From assembly GCA_030536555.1 (NCBI GenBank), contig JAUNPU010000006.1, positions 79,610-143,609 on the forward strand: 64,000 nucleotides of DNA, read 5' to 3'. Positions 16,169-25,397 of this stretch are shown in pieces; the first letter of the stretch is position 1; every line of letters starts with the position of its first letter. Position numbers and translations under genes: made by a program. The notes beneath the pieces are model-generated. The model was not told where the DNA came from. It searched no databases and was given only the letters and a program-made list of their open reading frames with translations. The DNA is from Eubacteriales bacterium. GTDB lineage: Bacteria; Bacillota; Clostridia; Lachnospirales; Lachnospiraceae.

Positions 16169-18337
16169 CTACAGCTCTGCATTAAGCCCTTCCGTTCCTT
16201 CCGCCACAAAGCGGCCGCCGCAGATCACCGGAAGCTCTCTTCCATCTGCACACATCACCACAATATCGCCCAGCTCCGAGTAGGGAATCGTGATATCCAG
16301 ATGACATCCGAAGTACGCTTTGGATACGTCCTCCTTCCGCAGAATGGATATCTCATTGTCTCGTGCGATCACCTCTCTGCCGTCAGGATTGTACATGGGG
16401 GAATCCTCGCTCCAGCTGTAGCAGGTATCGCCCACCGCAAAATGCGGTCCCATCTTCTCCGCAATCAGGATCGGCAGCTTACTCACAATGCCGAACTTCT
16501 CCGCCATGGCATAGGCCGCCGTGTTGGTGCCTATGGCAAATTCTCCCAGCGGCAGGGTATCATGGTTCTTCAGAATCTCCTGATGGATCAGAGCCTTTCC
16601 CTCCTCCGGATTCTCAAAGTTGTCGCAGGAATACTCCCGCACCATGCCGTCCTCGAAGCGGATTCGCAGATTCCGAAACTGAATATCCCCCAGATACACC
16701 CTGCTCACATGAAGCAGTCCGGTGGTGCCTGCCAGAACCGGTGAGGTAAATACCTCTCCCACCGGAATATTCACATCCGCCACACAGTTTTCAAAGTTCG
16801 TCTCTCTGGTCACATCGGAAAGGGGATGCAGGGAAACCCGGATATCCGTCTCATTGCCATTTCGCCCGGTCACGTGAACATGAGTCCCCTGATCCAGCAC
16901 CTGGATGATGTGCTGCTGAATCTCCTTGTAGACCTCATAATCCAGCGTGTTGATGCGGATGGTCTCCGCAAAAATCTCCTCAAAATCAGGTCCGATGGCG
17001 GGAACCGGAAATGCAATGATCGTAAAGCTGGTCTCATCTCCCGGCAGATACTGGTTCACCACCGGCATGGACTCATTGGCATAGGCGATGGTCAGCTGCT
17101 CCTGCTTTTTGCTGAGGGTGTAGGCCTCCGGCTTGTTGACCGGCTGGAACCCGTCCTCCCCGAAGGTCTCCAGCACCGCAGGACCCGCATACTGCGCCGC
17201 CTGCTTCCTGTATGTCTCATACGCGGTCCGCAGCACTGCCAACTTCCGCTCCTTAAATGCCTTGTCAAAGTAGATTGCCTGATCGTACCGGTGATCGTAG
17301 TCATACTGCCGGTTGGCAGGCGTGCCATGATAGCCGATTTTCCGGTTGGGGCTTTTGGTCACAGACCAGGTCGCCGCCCGGTAAAGGATTGTCTCCAGTC
17401 CCATTTCCTCAAACTGACGGATCGCCGCCCGGATCATCCGCTCAAAGCCCAGCTCGTAGCGGATGCAGACCGTGGACTTCTTCGACAGGTCCCGGCCTGT
17501 CACCTCAAAGCCTTTCCGGTAGCCTTCCGTGTAGGTGGAAGCCATCTTTTCGATAGTCTCCTCCGGCAGCTGATTTAGGAATCCTGCGATCTGAAGCTCC
17601 GCCTGAGAAATATACTCGCCAAACCGGTACAAATACCGAAGATCGCTCAAGTCACTGTCCAGAATAATATCTCTGGCAAAGGACAGCTCCGGGTCCAGCT
17701 GCTCCCGAATCCGGTAGGTCAGAGTCACGTCCGTGTAATCGCTGTGGAACCAGTACAGCACATCCCGCACGCTTTTCTCCGACGGCACCCCATCCTCAAA
17801 CAGATTGTAGATCTCAATCAGCGTCTCCCAGAGGATCGTGATATCTGTCAGCCGGCACTCGTAGGCAAATACGATTGCCTCCCGCATCTGCGCATAAAAT
17901 GCCGACAGCAGCGGCCCAAACTCCGCTCCCAGAAGCTTCGCCGCCCACGCCGGGTTGGCATAGCTCTCCCCGTAGTGCTCCGGCAGAATATCCTCATAGA
18001 GCTCCCGGTTCAACTGCTGCAGCTCTTCCAGGGACAGTTCTTCCAGCTCGTCCCGCATCTGCCTGCGCGCCAGCTCCTCAATCTGCCCCGCGAACTTCGC
18101 CGCCGCCAGAAAATAACCGCGGTATGGCTCCGCAACCGCTGACCTGCGGCTGACCTGGCTGCCAGACTCCGCAGCCCCTGCTCCACGGTCGGTCTCGTCG
18201 CCAGACTCCATCACTGCTGCTCCATGACCGCTCTCCCCGCCAAGCTCCGTCACCATGGCAGCGATCCGGTCTGTCGCCAGATCGTACCGCTCCATGATCT
18301 GTGTATTTTCATCATTCCACAATTCCTGATACTTCAT
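16169..18337 (-). CDS. Aminopeptidase, M29 (aminopeptidase T)-like with long N-terminal domain
   Basis: 722 aa, much longer than the roughly 400-aa M29 family norm. The C-terminal half (residues about 330-715) matches M29 peptidases: FTSPVLAGTTGLL, then LPLGEFAIGTNTAA and LIAEKMGPHFAVGDTCYSW, which hold the metal-binding Glu and His residues, and GCHLDITIP near the end. The N-terminal 300 aa are helical and unrecognised. Residues 32-65 form a Gly/Ser/Glu-rich insert with repeated AVMESG/AAESG units, apparently from local DNA repeats. The ATG at 18337 is preceded by GAGGTGACACT. Probably a cytosolic peptidase. Confidence 0.82.
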   Translation of the reverse strand: MKYQELWNDENTQIMERYDLATDRIAAMVTELGGESGHGAAVMESGDETDRGAGAAESGSQVSRRSAVAEPYRGYFLAAAKFAGQIEELARRQMRDELEELSLEELQQLNRELYEDILPEHYGESYANPAWAAKLLGAEFGPLLSAFYAQMREAIVFAYECRLTDITILWETLIEIYNLFEDGVPSEKSVRDVLYWFHSDYTDVTLTYRIREQLDPELSFARDIILDSDLSDLRYLYRFGEYISQAELQIAGFLNQLPEETIEKMASTYTEGYRKGFEVTGRDLSKKSTVCIRYELGFERMIRAAIRQFEEMGLETILYRAATWSVTKSPNRKIGYHGTPANRQYDYDHRYDQAIYFDKAFKERKLAVLRTAYETYRKQAAQYAGPAVLETFGEDGFQPVNKPEAYTLSKKQEQLTIAYANESMPVVNQYLPGDETSFTIIAFPVPAIGPDFEEIFAETIRINTLDYEVYKEIQQHIIQVLDQGTHVHVTGRNGNETDIRVSLHPLSDVTRETNFENCVADVNIPVGEVFTSPVLAGTTGLLHVSRVYLGDIQFRNLRIRFEDGMVREYSCDNFENPEEGKALIHQEILKNHDTLPLGEFAIGTNTAAYAMAEKFGIVSKLPILIAEKMGPHFAVGDTCYSWSEDSPMYNPDGREVIARDNEISILRKEDVSKAYFGCHLDITIPYSELGDIVVMCADGRELPVICGGRFVAEGTEGLNAEL

Positions 18338-18381
18338 AGTGTCACCTCATTATTTCAATTATCACAGCCGTTCCTGCACTG

Positions 18382-18461
18382 TGCCATCGCACCCGTCTCA
18401 TGCGGTTTCAGCCTGCCTCACACAGTTCGCACCCGTCTCATGCGGTTCCATCCAACCTCAC
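18382..18461. repeat. Two tandem 40-bp units across the stop codon of the small membrane gene
   Basis: Units with period 40 (shared core TCGCACCCGTCTCATGCGGTT at 18387 and 18427) overlap the TGA of the gene ending at 18458. The extra copy lies just downstream of that gene on its coding strand. Confidence 0.85.
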
Positions 18462-18781
18462 CCGATCAGCCCCACCAGCACCAGGCAGGTCCAGAATACC
18501 AGCAGCCCCCCGCTGATCCCCAGACTGATCTTCGCCAGCAGGTAGTTCATCTCCTTTTCCAGCAGAGCCGTCACCGAGTAGCACAGGGAAATGACAGCGA
18601 AGATGATGCTGCTCAGCCCCCATGCCGCCACATTGACCTCCCCCTGTCCCTGCATGTGTGCGCTGATGCCGAGACTGACCAGACCGCAGATCAGCGCCGC
18701 CATGGAAAATGGGAAGCTGATCAGGCTCTTTCTGGCAAAGGGCTTCCTGATATATGAAATTCTATGCTGTTTCTTTCGCAC
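18458..18781 (-). CDS. Small four-helix membrane protein
   Basis: 107 aa with a basic N terminus (MRKKQHRISYIRKPFARK) and three to four hydrophobic segments. It overlaps the end of the vanZ-like gene by 20 bp. The type (short, basic start, SLGISA/LGISGGLL repeats) is common in Lachnospiraceae next to the M29-type aminopeptidase, perhaps of the DUF6142 family, but the name is uncertain. No function can be assigned. Confidence 0.7.
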   Translation of the reverse strand: MRKKQHRISYIRKPFARKSLISFPFSMAALICGLVSLGISAHMQGQGEVNVAAWGLSSIIFAVISLCYSVTALLEKEMNYLLAKISLGISGGLLVFWTCLVLVGLIG

Positions 18782-19238
18782 GCCGCTTCCTCCTTATCCG
18801 GTACCGCTGAACGATCCGGTTGATCACATATCCCAGAACACCGCCTGCCGTATTTAACAGCAGGTCATCCACATCAAAGCTTCCCACCTTGCACACCAGC
18901 TGCGTCACCTCGATGCACAGGCTCAGGCCGAACACCAGCAAAATGGCATTGTACCACTTGCGTCCTCTGCGGCTGACGATCGGCAGAAAGAAGCCGCATG
19001 GCATGAATGCGATCACATTGCCCACCACATTCATCAGAAAAGCCTTCATTCCCAGTTGATTTCTATAGTGATAGAACCGTTTGATCTCTTTAAACAGTTC
19101 CAGATTGTATGCATAGTCGCGCTGTACCGGATCCCGTCCAAAGGACTCGGCAAAAAACATGAAATAAACCAGCGATGCAAGATAGGCGATAAACAATACC
19201 CATCCCAGCTTCTGGTTTCTGGTTGTGTTCCTGATCAT
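18762..19238 (-). CDS. VanZ family membrane protein
   Basis: 158 aa with four membrane segments and the VanZ-type motifs NVVGNVIAFMPCGFFLP and GLSLCIEVTQLV followed by GSFDVDDLLLNTAGGVLGY. VanZ-like proteins are linked to low-level glycopeptide (teicoplanin) resistance, but most chromosomal homologues have unknown roles. It is preceded by GGGGAAATT and starts a two-gene unit with the small membrane gene. Confidence 0.9.
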   Translation of the reverse strand: MIRNTTRNQKLGWVLFIAYLASLVYFMFFAESFGRDPVQRDYAYNLELFKEIKRFYHYRNQLGMKAFLMNVVGNVIAFMPCGFFLPIVSRRGRKWYNAILLVFGLSLCIEVTQLVCKVGSFDVDDLLLNTAGGVLGYVINRIVQRYRIRRKRRAKETA

Positions 19239-19378
19239 AATTTCCCCAATTATCTTCTATTTTATTTGTTTTGATCACCACAGCCTTTGACTCACTGCGG
19301 GAATTACAAGAGGGCAGTCCCCGTCCGTTTCCGAAAAAGAACTGCCTCCTCAAAAATTATAGTCTAAGTATCGCTGTT

Positions 19379-19528
19379 TTAGAATGTAATATCATTCTTG
19401 CGTTTCAGCAACAGACTGCCGTTGACAATGGAAATAATGCCGACAGCCACACCGATTACCAGTACGATGATGCCGATGGCAATCGCACCTGCGCCGGTGT
19501 TGCGCATGGTTGTATAAATCTTTTCCAT
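19379..19528 (-). CDS. 49-aa single-span membrane protein at the end of the pyr operon
   Basis: A short ORF with an ATG at 19528 seven bases after AAGGAG, ending TAA at 19379-19381. The 49-aa product has a polar start (MEKIYTTMRN), one long Gly/Ile/Val-rich membrane helix (residues about 12-36) and a basic tail (LLKRKNDITF). It begins 33 bp after pyrE on the same strand. Codon choice and the strong ribosome binding site argue that it is real. Its function is unknown; the family is not recognised. Confidence 0.75.
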   Translation of the reverse strand: MEKIYTTMRNTGAGAIAIGIIVLVIGVAVGIISIVNGSLLLKRKNDITF

Positions 19529-19561
19529 AAAATCGCTCCTTACTTTGCAGCGGTGGACCTC

Positions 19562-20239
19562 TTATTTTGCGCCGTACTGCTCATAATATGCGTCGATGGC
19601 TGCCTTCAGGGTGTCGTCAATAACCACTTTCCCCTGGCACTCCTTGTTGTACAGGCACTCAACCACATCTGCCATGGATACGATGGCTGCAGTCGGGAAG
19701 CCGTACAGGTCCTGAATCTCATCCAGCGCACACTTGTCGCCCTTGCCCCGCTCCATACGGTTCAGGGAAACCATCAGACCTACGATGGTCACATCAGCAG
19801 CGCCTTTTACCTTCGGAACGGTCTCTTCCATGGACTTTCCGGAGGTGGTAACATCCTCGATCATGATGACGCGGTCGCCGTCCTTTAACGGGCTTCCCAG
19901 CAGACCGCCCTTATCTGCGCCGTGATCCTTGGCTTCCTTACGGTCAGAGCAGTAGCGGATCTCCTTGCCGTACAGCTCGCTGTAAGCGATGGCGGTAACT
20001 ACGCTCAGCGGAATACCCTTGTAAGCCGGTCCGAACAGCACATCGAAATCGTCGCCGTAGGTATCATGAATCGCCTTTGCGTAATACTCGCCCAGTCTCT
20101 TTAACTGGGAACCGGTCACGTAAGCGCCTGCGTTCATGAAGAACGGAGACTTTCTTCCGCTCTTTAATGTAAAATCGCCAAACTTGAGCACGTTGCTCTC
20201 AACCATAAATTCAATAAATTCCTGCTTATAGCTTTCCAT
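19562..20239 (-). CDS. pyrE: Orotate phosphoribosyltransferase
   Basis: Converts orotate and PRPP to orotidine monophosphate, the fifth step of pyrimidine synthesis. 225 aa. The PRPP-binding motif is VIMIEDVTTSGKSMEETV, and FLFGPAYKGIPLS-type (VLFGPAYKGIPLSV) and FFMNAGAYVTG motifs are present. AAGGAG precedes the ATG. It is the fourth gene of the pyrF-pyrK-pyrD-pyrE run. Confidence 0.97.
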   Translation of the reverse strand: MESYKQEFIEFMVESNVLKFGDFTLKSGRKSPFFMNAGAYVTGSQLKRLGEYYAKAIHDTYGDDFDVLFGPAYKGIPLSVVTAIAYSELYGKEIRYCSDRKEAKDHGADKGGLLGSPLKDGDRVIMIEDVTTSGKSMEETVPKVKGAADVTIVGLMVSLNRMERGKGDKCALDEIQDLYGFPTAAIVSMADVVECLYNKECQGKVVIDDTLKAAIDAYYEQYGAK

Positions 20240-20315
20240 GGTGTTCTCCTTGTCTTCCTGTCTCGTAATATTGCGGCTGGTCTTTGCTCTGCCGCCGGTC
20301 AGATGCTGCTGTGGA

Positions 20316-21224
20316 TTATTTCACGCAGCCGATCAATTCATTGATATCACTGACATTGTATTTGCGCATATAGCTTTCAATGCCTTCTGCAATCTCGACG
20401 GTTGCGTAAGGATTGAAGAAGTTGGCAGTACCTACGGAAACTGCGGTTGCGCCAGCCATGATGAACTCCAGCGCATCCTCCGCCGTGGCAATGCCGCCCA
20501 TGCCGATGATCGGCAGGCTCACTGCGTTTGCCACCTGATATACCATCCGCACTGCCACCGGCTTCACAGCCGGACCGGACATACCTCCGGTCTTGTTGGC
20601 AATGGCAAAGGCTCTGCGATTGATGTCAATCTTCATGCCGGTCAGGGTATTGATCAGGGACAGCGCGTCAGCGCCGCCAGCCTCGGCTGCCTTCGCCATC
20701 ACGGTAATATCGGTCACGTTCGGGCTCAGCTTCATGATAACCGGCTGCTTTGCATGCTTCTTCACTTCTCTGGTGATAGCCTCCACCGCCTTCGGATCCT
20801 GACCGAATGCGATGCCGCCCTCCTTGACGTTGGGGCAGGAAATGTTGATCTCCAGCATATCCACCGGCTCGTCTCCCAGGCGCTCTACCACTTCAATATA
20901 GTCCTCCGTGGTCTTTCCGCAGACATTCACGATGATCTTCGTGTCATACTGCTTCAAGAACGGGATATCTCTCTGTGCAAATACATCGATGCCCGGATTC
21001 TGCAGGCCGATGGCATTGAGCATGCCGCCGTACACCTCTGCAATACGCGGAGTCGGATTGCCCGGCCAGGGCACATTTGCCACGCCCTTGGTCACCACAG
21101 CGCCCAGACGGTTTAAGTCCACGAACTCGCAGTATTCCGCACCGCTTCCGAAGGTTCCGGAAGCTGTCATAACCGGGTTCTTAAGCTCTACACCGGCAAG
21201 ATTAACCTTTGTACTGATACCCAT
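20316..21224 (-). CDS. pyrD: Dihydroorotate dehydrogenase B, catalytic subunit
   Basis: FMN enzyme that oxidises dihydroorotate, using NAD through PyrK. 302 aa when started at the ATG at 21224, after AGGAGGTGG; the start overlaps the stop of pyrK (TAATG). The longer open frame is read-through in the wrong frame of pyrK. The class 1B signatures are present: MTASGTFGSG, NISCPNVKEGG with the catalytic cysteine, VIMKLSPNVTDI and GMGGIATAEDALEFIMAGA. Confidence 0.97.
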   Translation of the reverse strand: MGISTKVNLAGVELKNPVMTASGTFGSGAEYCEFVDLNRLGAVVTKGVANVPWPGNPTPRIAEVYGGMLNAIGLQNPGIDVFAQRDIPFLKQYDTKIIVNVCGKTTEDYIEVVERLGDEPVDMLEINISCPNVKEGGIAFGQDPKAVEAITREVKKHAKQPVIMKLSPNVTDITVMAKAAEAGGADALSLINTLTGMKIDINRRAFAIANKTGGMSGPAVKPVAVRMVYQVANAVSLPIIGMGGIATAEDALEFIMAGATAVSVGTANFFNPYATVEIAEGIESYMRKYNVSDINELIGCVK

Positions 21225-22003
21225 TACAGCTCCACCTCCTGTGCCAGGAATACCGGACCGTCCTTGCAGATCCGCTTGTTGTGTACGTGGGAATGATGGT
21301 CCACATCCTTGGACTTGCAGACACATGCCAGACATGCGCCGATGCCGCATGCCATCTTCTCCTCCAGAGACAGCCAGCACTCGATGCCGTTCTCCTCCGC
21401 ATATGCCTTCAGCGCACGCAGCATCGGGGTCGGTCCGCAGGCGTAGATCACCTCTGCATCCAGTCCGTTGGCCTTGATGGCGTCGATGACATTGCCCTTG
21501 GTTCCGGCACTGCCATCCTCGGTAGCTACATAGACCTTGCCATAGGCTTCAAACTCTTCATTTAAGAACAGCACGTCCCGGTAGCCCAGAACCATCTGCT
21601 TCTCGCAGTCCAGCTGCTTTGCCAGCTCCAGCATCGGCGGGATACCGATGCCGCCGCCGATCAGGAATGCCTTCTTGTCTTTTAAGGTAAATCCGTTGCC
21701 CAGCGGTCCCATGATGATAATGTCATCGCCAGCCTGGTATCCGGAAAATTCTTTTGTGCCTGCACCCACTACGCGGTACACGATGCGCAGTCTGCCCTGC
21801 TCCTTATCCACCTCACAGAGGCTGATCGGGCGCGGAAGCAGCTTGCCTGCATCCTTTGTATATACGGAAATGAACTGTCCCGGCTTTGCAGCTTTCGCAA
21901 TCTCCTCTGCCTGAATCCACATGCTGCAGATATCAGCGGACAGTGCTTCCTGGCTGACTACCTTCGCGGTCAGTTTCGTCTTCTCAGTGTTGTTGTTTTC
22001 CAT
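21224..22003 (-). CDS. pyrK: Dihydroorotate dehydrogenase B, electron-transfer subunit
   Basis: FAD/2Fe-2S subunit that links PyrD to NAD. 259 aa. The FAD-binding part is LLPRPISLCEVD, the NAD-binding part IGGGIGIPPMLELAKQL, and the 2Fe-2S cysteines lie in MACGIGACLACVC plus a later Cys (KRICKDG). The stop is fused with the pyrD start, which couples the subunits at equal ratio. Confidence 0.97.
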   Translation of the reverse strand: MENNNTEKTKLTAKVVSQEALSADICSMWIQAEEIAKAAKPGQFISVYTKDAGKLLPRPISLCEVDKEQGRLRIVYRVVGAGTKEFSGYQAGDDIIIMGPLGNGFTLKDKKAFLIGGGIGIPPMLELAKQLDCEKQMVLGYRDVLFLNEEFEAYGKVYVATEDGSAGTKGNVIDAIKANGLDAEVIYACGPTPMLRALKAYAEENGIECWLSLEEKMACGIGACLACVCKSKDVDHHSHVHNKRICKDGPVFLAQEVEL

Positions 22004-22027
22004 GTATGTCTCCTCCAGCTTTCTGTC

Positions 22028-22061
22028 GATTACAGTACGCTATCGATTACAGTACGCTGTT
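22028..22061. repeat. Two tandem 17-bp units across the pyrF stop codon
   Basis: CGATTACAGTACGCTAT is followed at period 17 by a second copy. The copy nearer pyrF contains its stop codon (22047-22049), so the extra unit lies immediately downstream on the coding strand. Confidence 0.85.
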
Positions 22062-22964
22062 GATATCAGCAACCATATCGATCACAGCCTGTCTGGAAGC
22101 CTCTGCGAAGTGCTCCGGACCGAACTTTGCGTACTTCTCCTGCTTGTAGGCAGCGATGATACCGCGGGAAGAGTTGACGATAGCACCCAGACCGTCCTCA
22201 TTGAAGCACGGCTTTAAGTCTTTGGCTGTGCCGCCCTGTGCGCCGTAGCCCGGTACCAGGAAGTAGGTCTTCGGCATCAGCTTTCTCAAAACAGCGCTCA
22301 TCTCCGGATAGGTTGCGCCCACAACGGCACCTACATTGCTGTACTCGCCGTCCATGCAGTCAGCGCCCCACTCAACAACCTTCTCTGCAACCAGCTCGTA
22401 GACCGGTCTTCCGTCAACCAGCTTGTCCTGGAACTCGCCGCTGGACGGGTTGGAGGTCTTTACCAGCACGAACAGACCCTTGTCCTCTGCCTTGCAGACA
22501 TCCACGAACGGCTTCACGCCGTCGGTTCCCAGATACGGGTTCACAGTCAAAAACTCGGTGTTGAATGCGGTACAGATGCTGCTGCCGACTTTTACCTTGC
22601 CCAGATGTGCCGTTGCGTATGCTGCGGAAGTAGAACCGATATCGCCGCGCTTTGCGTCGCCGATGACGATCAGTCCCTTCTCCTGACAGTAGCGGACGGT
22701 CTTCTCATATACCTTCAGACCTTCGATTCCGAACTGCTCATACATGGCAATCTGCGGCTTTACGGAAGGAATCAGATCATAGGTGTGATCCACGATCTCC
22801 TTGTTAAAATTCCAGATCGCATCTGCTGCTCCCTCCAGGGTCTCACCGAACTCGCCAAAAGACTTCTTCAGGATGTGCTCCGGAAGGTAACCCAACATCG
22901 GGTCCAGTCCTACGCAAATCGGTGCTTTTGTTTTCTGAATGTTCTGAATCAGCTTCTGAATCAT
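22047..22964 (-). CDS. pyrF: Orotidine 5'-phosphate decarboxylase
   Basis: Makes UMP from OMP. 305 aa, typical of the longer (type 2) OMP decarboxylases. The active-site motif is GDAKRGDIGSTSAAYA; other anchors are CVGLDPMLGYLP at the start and VPGYGAQGGTAKDL near the end. AAGGAGGATATC precedes the ATG. It is the first gene of the pyrFKDE operon; no PyrR-type attenuator is evident upstream. Confidence 0.97.
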   Translation of the reverse strand: MIQKLIQNIQKTKAPICVGLDPMLGYLPEHILKKSFGEFGETLEGAADAIWNFNKEIVDHTYDLIPSVKPQIAMYEQFGIEGLKVYEKTVRYCQEKGLIVIGDAKRGDIGSTSAAYATAHLGKVKVGSSICTAFNTEFLTVNPYLGTDGVKPFVDVCKAEDKGLFVLVKTSNPSSGEFQDKLVDGRPVYELVAEKVVEWGADCMDGEYSNVGAVVGATYPEMSAVLRKLMPKTYFLVPGYGAQGGTAKDLKPCFNEDGLGAIVNSSRGIIAAYKQEKYAKFGPEHFAEASRQAVIDMVADINSVL

Positions 22965-23146
22965 GATATCCTCCTTGTTTATCTGTAAGTTTATTTGTAA
23001 CTGAACTATCTCTTTATCTTTATTATATTAACATATCTGTGGGGGGCTTTCAAGCATAAGCTGGCAGAAATGCCCGCCAGATAGCGGTGCCGGTCCGCCT
23101 TCGCCGGCAGATGCTTTGCCGCAGACGCCCCCCCCCTTCCCTGCCG

Positions 23147-23836
23147 TCAGATCAGCCCCGATACCAGCGGCACCACCACCACCGTCATCAGACCTGCCAC
23201 TGCGATTGCCAGACTGCTCATGGCACCCTCAATCTCTCCTAACTCCAGCGCCTTAGCCGTGCCGATGGCATGAGCAGAGGTGCCCAGCGCCAGCCCTTTT
23301 GCTATGGGATCGTTGATCTTCATCACCTTAAACAGTGCTTCTGCGATGATATTTCCAAAGATTCCCGTAACCACGATGCAGACCACCGTGATCGTCACAA
23401 TACCGCCCGCTTCCTCGCTGACTCCCATGCCGATTGCCGTGGTGATGGACTTGGGAAGCAGGGTCACATAATGCTGATGTCCCAGCCCGAACGCCAGACA
23501 GAGGGCGAAAATACTGCCTGCGCTGGTCAGCACGCCCGCAAAGATTGCCGCCACCACAGCCACAAGATTCTTCCGCAGAAGCTCAAGCTGCTTATAAAGC
23601 GGAATCGCCAGACAGACTGTGGACGGGGTCAGCAGATAGCTGATGTACTTCGCACTGCTGTTGTAGGTCTCGTAGTCCATATGGAACATCTGCAGGCAGG
23701 CAATCACCAGCACCACCGATACCAGCAGCGGATTTAAGATGGCCCAGCCGATCTTCTTTTTCAGCCAGACGCCGAAGAGATAGGCTGCCAGACTCAGCAC
23801 AAATCCCAGATATAAGGATTCCTGAAGAAAGCTCAT
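23147..23836 (-). CDS. LrgB family membrane protein
   Basis: 229 aa with about six or seven membrane segments. Family motifs are YLLTPSTVCLAIPLYKQ, LPKSITTAIGMGVSEEAGG and LGTSAHAIGTAKALELGEIEGAMSSLAIAVAG. Together with the LrgA-like protein it forms the CidB/LrgB-type system linked to murein hydrolase export or, in other bacteria, small organic acid transport. Its start overlaps the upstream gene by 4 bp (ATGA). Confidence 0.93.
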   Translation of the reverse strand: MSFLQESLYLGFVLSLAAYLFGVWLKKKIGWAILNPLLVSVVLVIACLQMFHMDYETYNSSAKYISYLLTPSTVCLAIPLYKQLELLRKNLVAVVAAIFAGVLTSAGSIFALCLAFGLGHQHYVTLLPKSITTAIGMGVSEEAGGIVTITVVCIVVTGIFGNIIAEALFKVMKINDPIAKGLALGTSAHAIGTAKALELGEIEGAMSSLAIAVAGLMTVVVVPLVSGLI

Positions 23837-24231
23837 GCCCGGTCACCTCCTCTGTCATTCTGATTCCGGTTCTTCCCGCCGGATCTTCCGCCCATCCGCA
23901 GCGCCGCCTCCGTCACGATTCCGGTCACCGCCATCACGATCACCGTAGATACCAGACAGATAACGCCGATAGGCACCAGCACGGACCGCATGGCATCATA
24001 GCTCTCGATCAGTCCCACCGCCGCCGGAATGAACAGAATCGGCATAATATCCAGCAGAAAGTTGCCGGTGGCCTCAATATCAGAAAGCTTCAGCAGCCCG
24101 GTGCAGAGCAGTACCAGCAGCAGAAACAGCCCGTACACGCCGGATGGAACCGGCAGCGGCAGCACGTGATTCAGCAGTTCCCCGACCAGCGTGATGCCAA
24201 AAATAATTGCACTTTCCTTCACATATTTCAT
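23833..24231 (-). CDS. LrgA/CidA family holin-like protein
   Basis: 132 aa with four membrane segments. The family pattern is clear: GITLVGELLNHVLPLPVPSGVYGLFLLLVLL, LLDIMPILFIPAAVGLIE and a hydrophobic last span. The charged C-terminal tail (GGRSGGKNRNQNDRGGD) is species-typical. It is the first gene of the lrgAB-like pair, with AGGAGAAAAACAAG before the ATG. Confidence 0.92.
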   Translation of the reverse strand: MKYVKESAIIFGITLVGELLNHVLPLPVPSGVYGLFLLLVLLCTGLLKLSDIEATGNFLLDIMPILFIPAAVGLIESYDAMRSVLVPIGVICLVSTVIVMAVTGIVTEAALRMGGRSGGKNRNQNDRGGDRA

Positions 24232-24381
24232 CTTGTTTTTCTCCTCTCAGGTCGTGTGGTATTTTACCACTCTGTTTAAGAAATAACAATCCTGTTTCTT
24301 GTATTCTTTGTGTTTTTTTATTATACTGGAATATACAGATTTTACAAACGATTTCGCAAAAAATCCCACGGAGGTTTCCAT

Positions 24382-25341
24382 ATGAAACAAACAGATCGTG
24401 ACAAGGCTGCCTTTCGCTGCCAGACCAGGCAGCTGACAGAGGGAGAAACCAGCCATCCGACAAAGCAGCAAACGGCACAGCTGACACAGCAGCAGATGTC
24501 TGAGATTGCGCAGCTGACTGCTCTCTGCCAGGAGCATGACCATAGTCACAGCTCCTACCCCTTTGAGGAGGACGGAGCAATCCACTTTCTGCTGTACCGA
24601 CGGCAGACCATAGACTCCGGTTCTGAGGAAATGATGCTCTGCTGCGCACTGGCGCTTCTTCCCTACGACTCGGAAGAGCCTGCTGCCGAGTGCATCGCCT
24701 TCACCCGCCCGGACTGTCGGCGGCAGGGATATTTTACAGAGCTTTTGGATCTGGCTCTGGATGCTTTCGAGGACTTCGATATCCTGTTTCCCGTCTTAGT
24801 TCAGGTCCCGGACACTCTCGCCACGCTGCAGGCACTAGAGGCAGAGCTGGACTCTCAGGAGCTGCAGATGGAGCTTTCCCTGGAGCAGATTTCAGAACCT
24901 TCCGAAAGTCCATTTGTGCTGCGGCGACAGGACCGTTCCGGTGACAGCGGCTGCTCCGGCGAAACGGACGATACTGGCGAAGACATCTGTACCTGGGTAC
25001 TTATGAAGCCTGGCTGCCCGGATTCCGGCACTTCCACCCGCACCAGCTTCCGCAGCGTACCGGTCAACTCAGAGGACACCTCAGACGGCACCTTCCTCGG
25101 CTCCTGCCAGACCACCCCCGTCTCCCGCTCCTGCGTCTGTCTGCACCATGTGGAGATCCTGCCCCAGTATCGGAGACAGGGCTGCGGTACCGCCCTGCTG
25201 GAGCAGCTGGCAGCCGCTCTGAAGCACTCCGGAGTCCGCCGTGTGATTCTTCAGGTATCCGGAGACAACGAAGCCGCTCTGGCGCTGTACAAAAAACAGG
25301 GCTTCCGCATCACGGAAACCCTGTCCTACTACCTGTACTGA
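24382..25341 (+). CDS. GNAT acetyltransferase with two GNAT-like segments
   Basis: 319 aa from the ATG at 24382, after GGAGGTTTCC. The C-terminal domain (residues about 245-319) is a complete acetyl-CoA-binding fold (VEILPQYRRQGCGTALLEQL, then VSGDNEAALALYKKQGF). A weaker acceptor-like region (FTRPDCRRQGYFTELLDLALD, residues about 115-135) is a second GNAT half. Between them lies a Ser/Asp/Thr-rich linker. The N terminus is Gln-rich (KQQTAQLTQQQ). The substrate is unknown. Confidence 0.85.
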   Translation: MKQTDRDKAAFRCQTRQLTEGETSHPTKQQTAQLTQQQMSEIAQLTALCQEHDHSHSSYPFEEDGAIHFLLYRRQTIDSGSEEMMLCCALALLPYDSEEPAAECIAFTRPDCRRQGYFTELLDLALDAFEDFDILFPVLVQVPDTLATLQALEAELDSQELQMELSLEQISEPSESPFVLRRQDRSGDSGCSGETDDTGEDICTWVLMKPGCPDSGTSTRTSFRSVPVNSEDTSDGTFLGSCQTTPVSRSCVCLHHVEILPQYRRQGCGTALLEQLAAALKHSGVRRVILQVSGDNEAALALYKKQGFRITETLSYYLY

Positions 25342-25397
25342 GTCTGCGAAGTCCTCGCTGCCCCTGCCGGCTGTCGCCACCGGCACTGCTTCCACCG

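Noticed and set aside
21225..21380. N-terminal extension of pyrD by 52 codons
   Set aside because: It reads pyrK in the wrong frame; the AGGAGGTGG-preceded ATG at 21224 starts exactly where the PyrD family begins.
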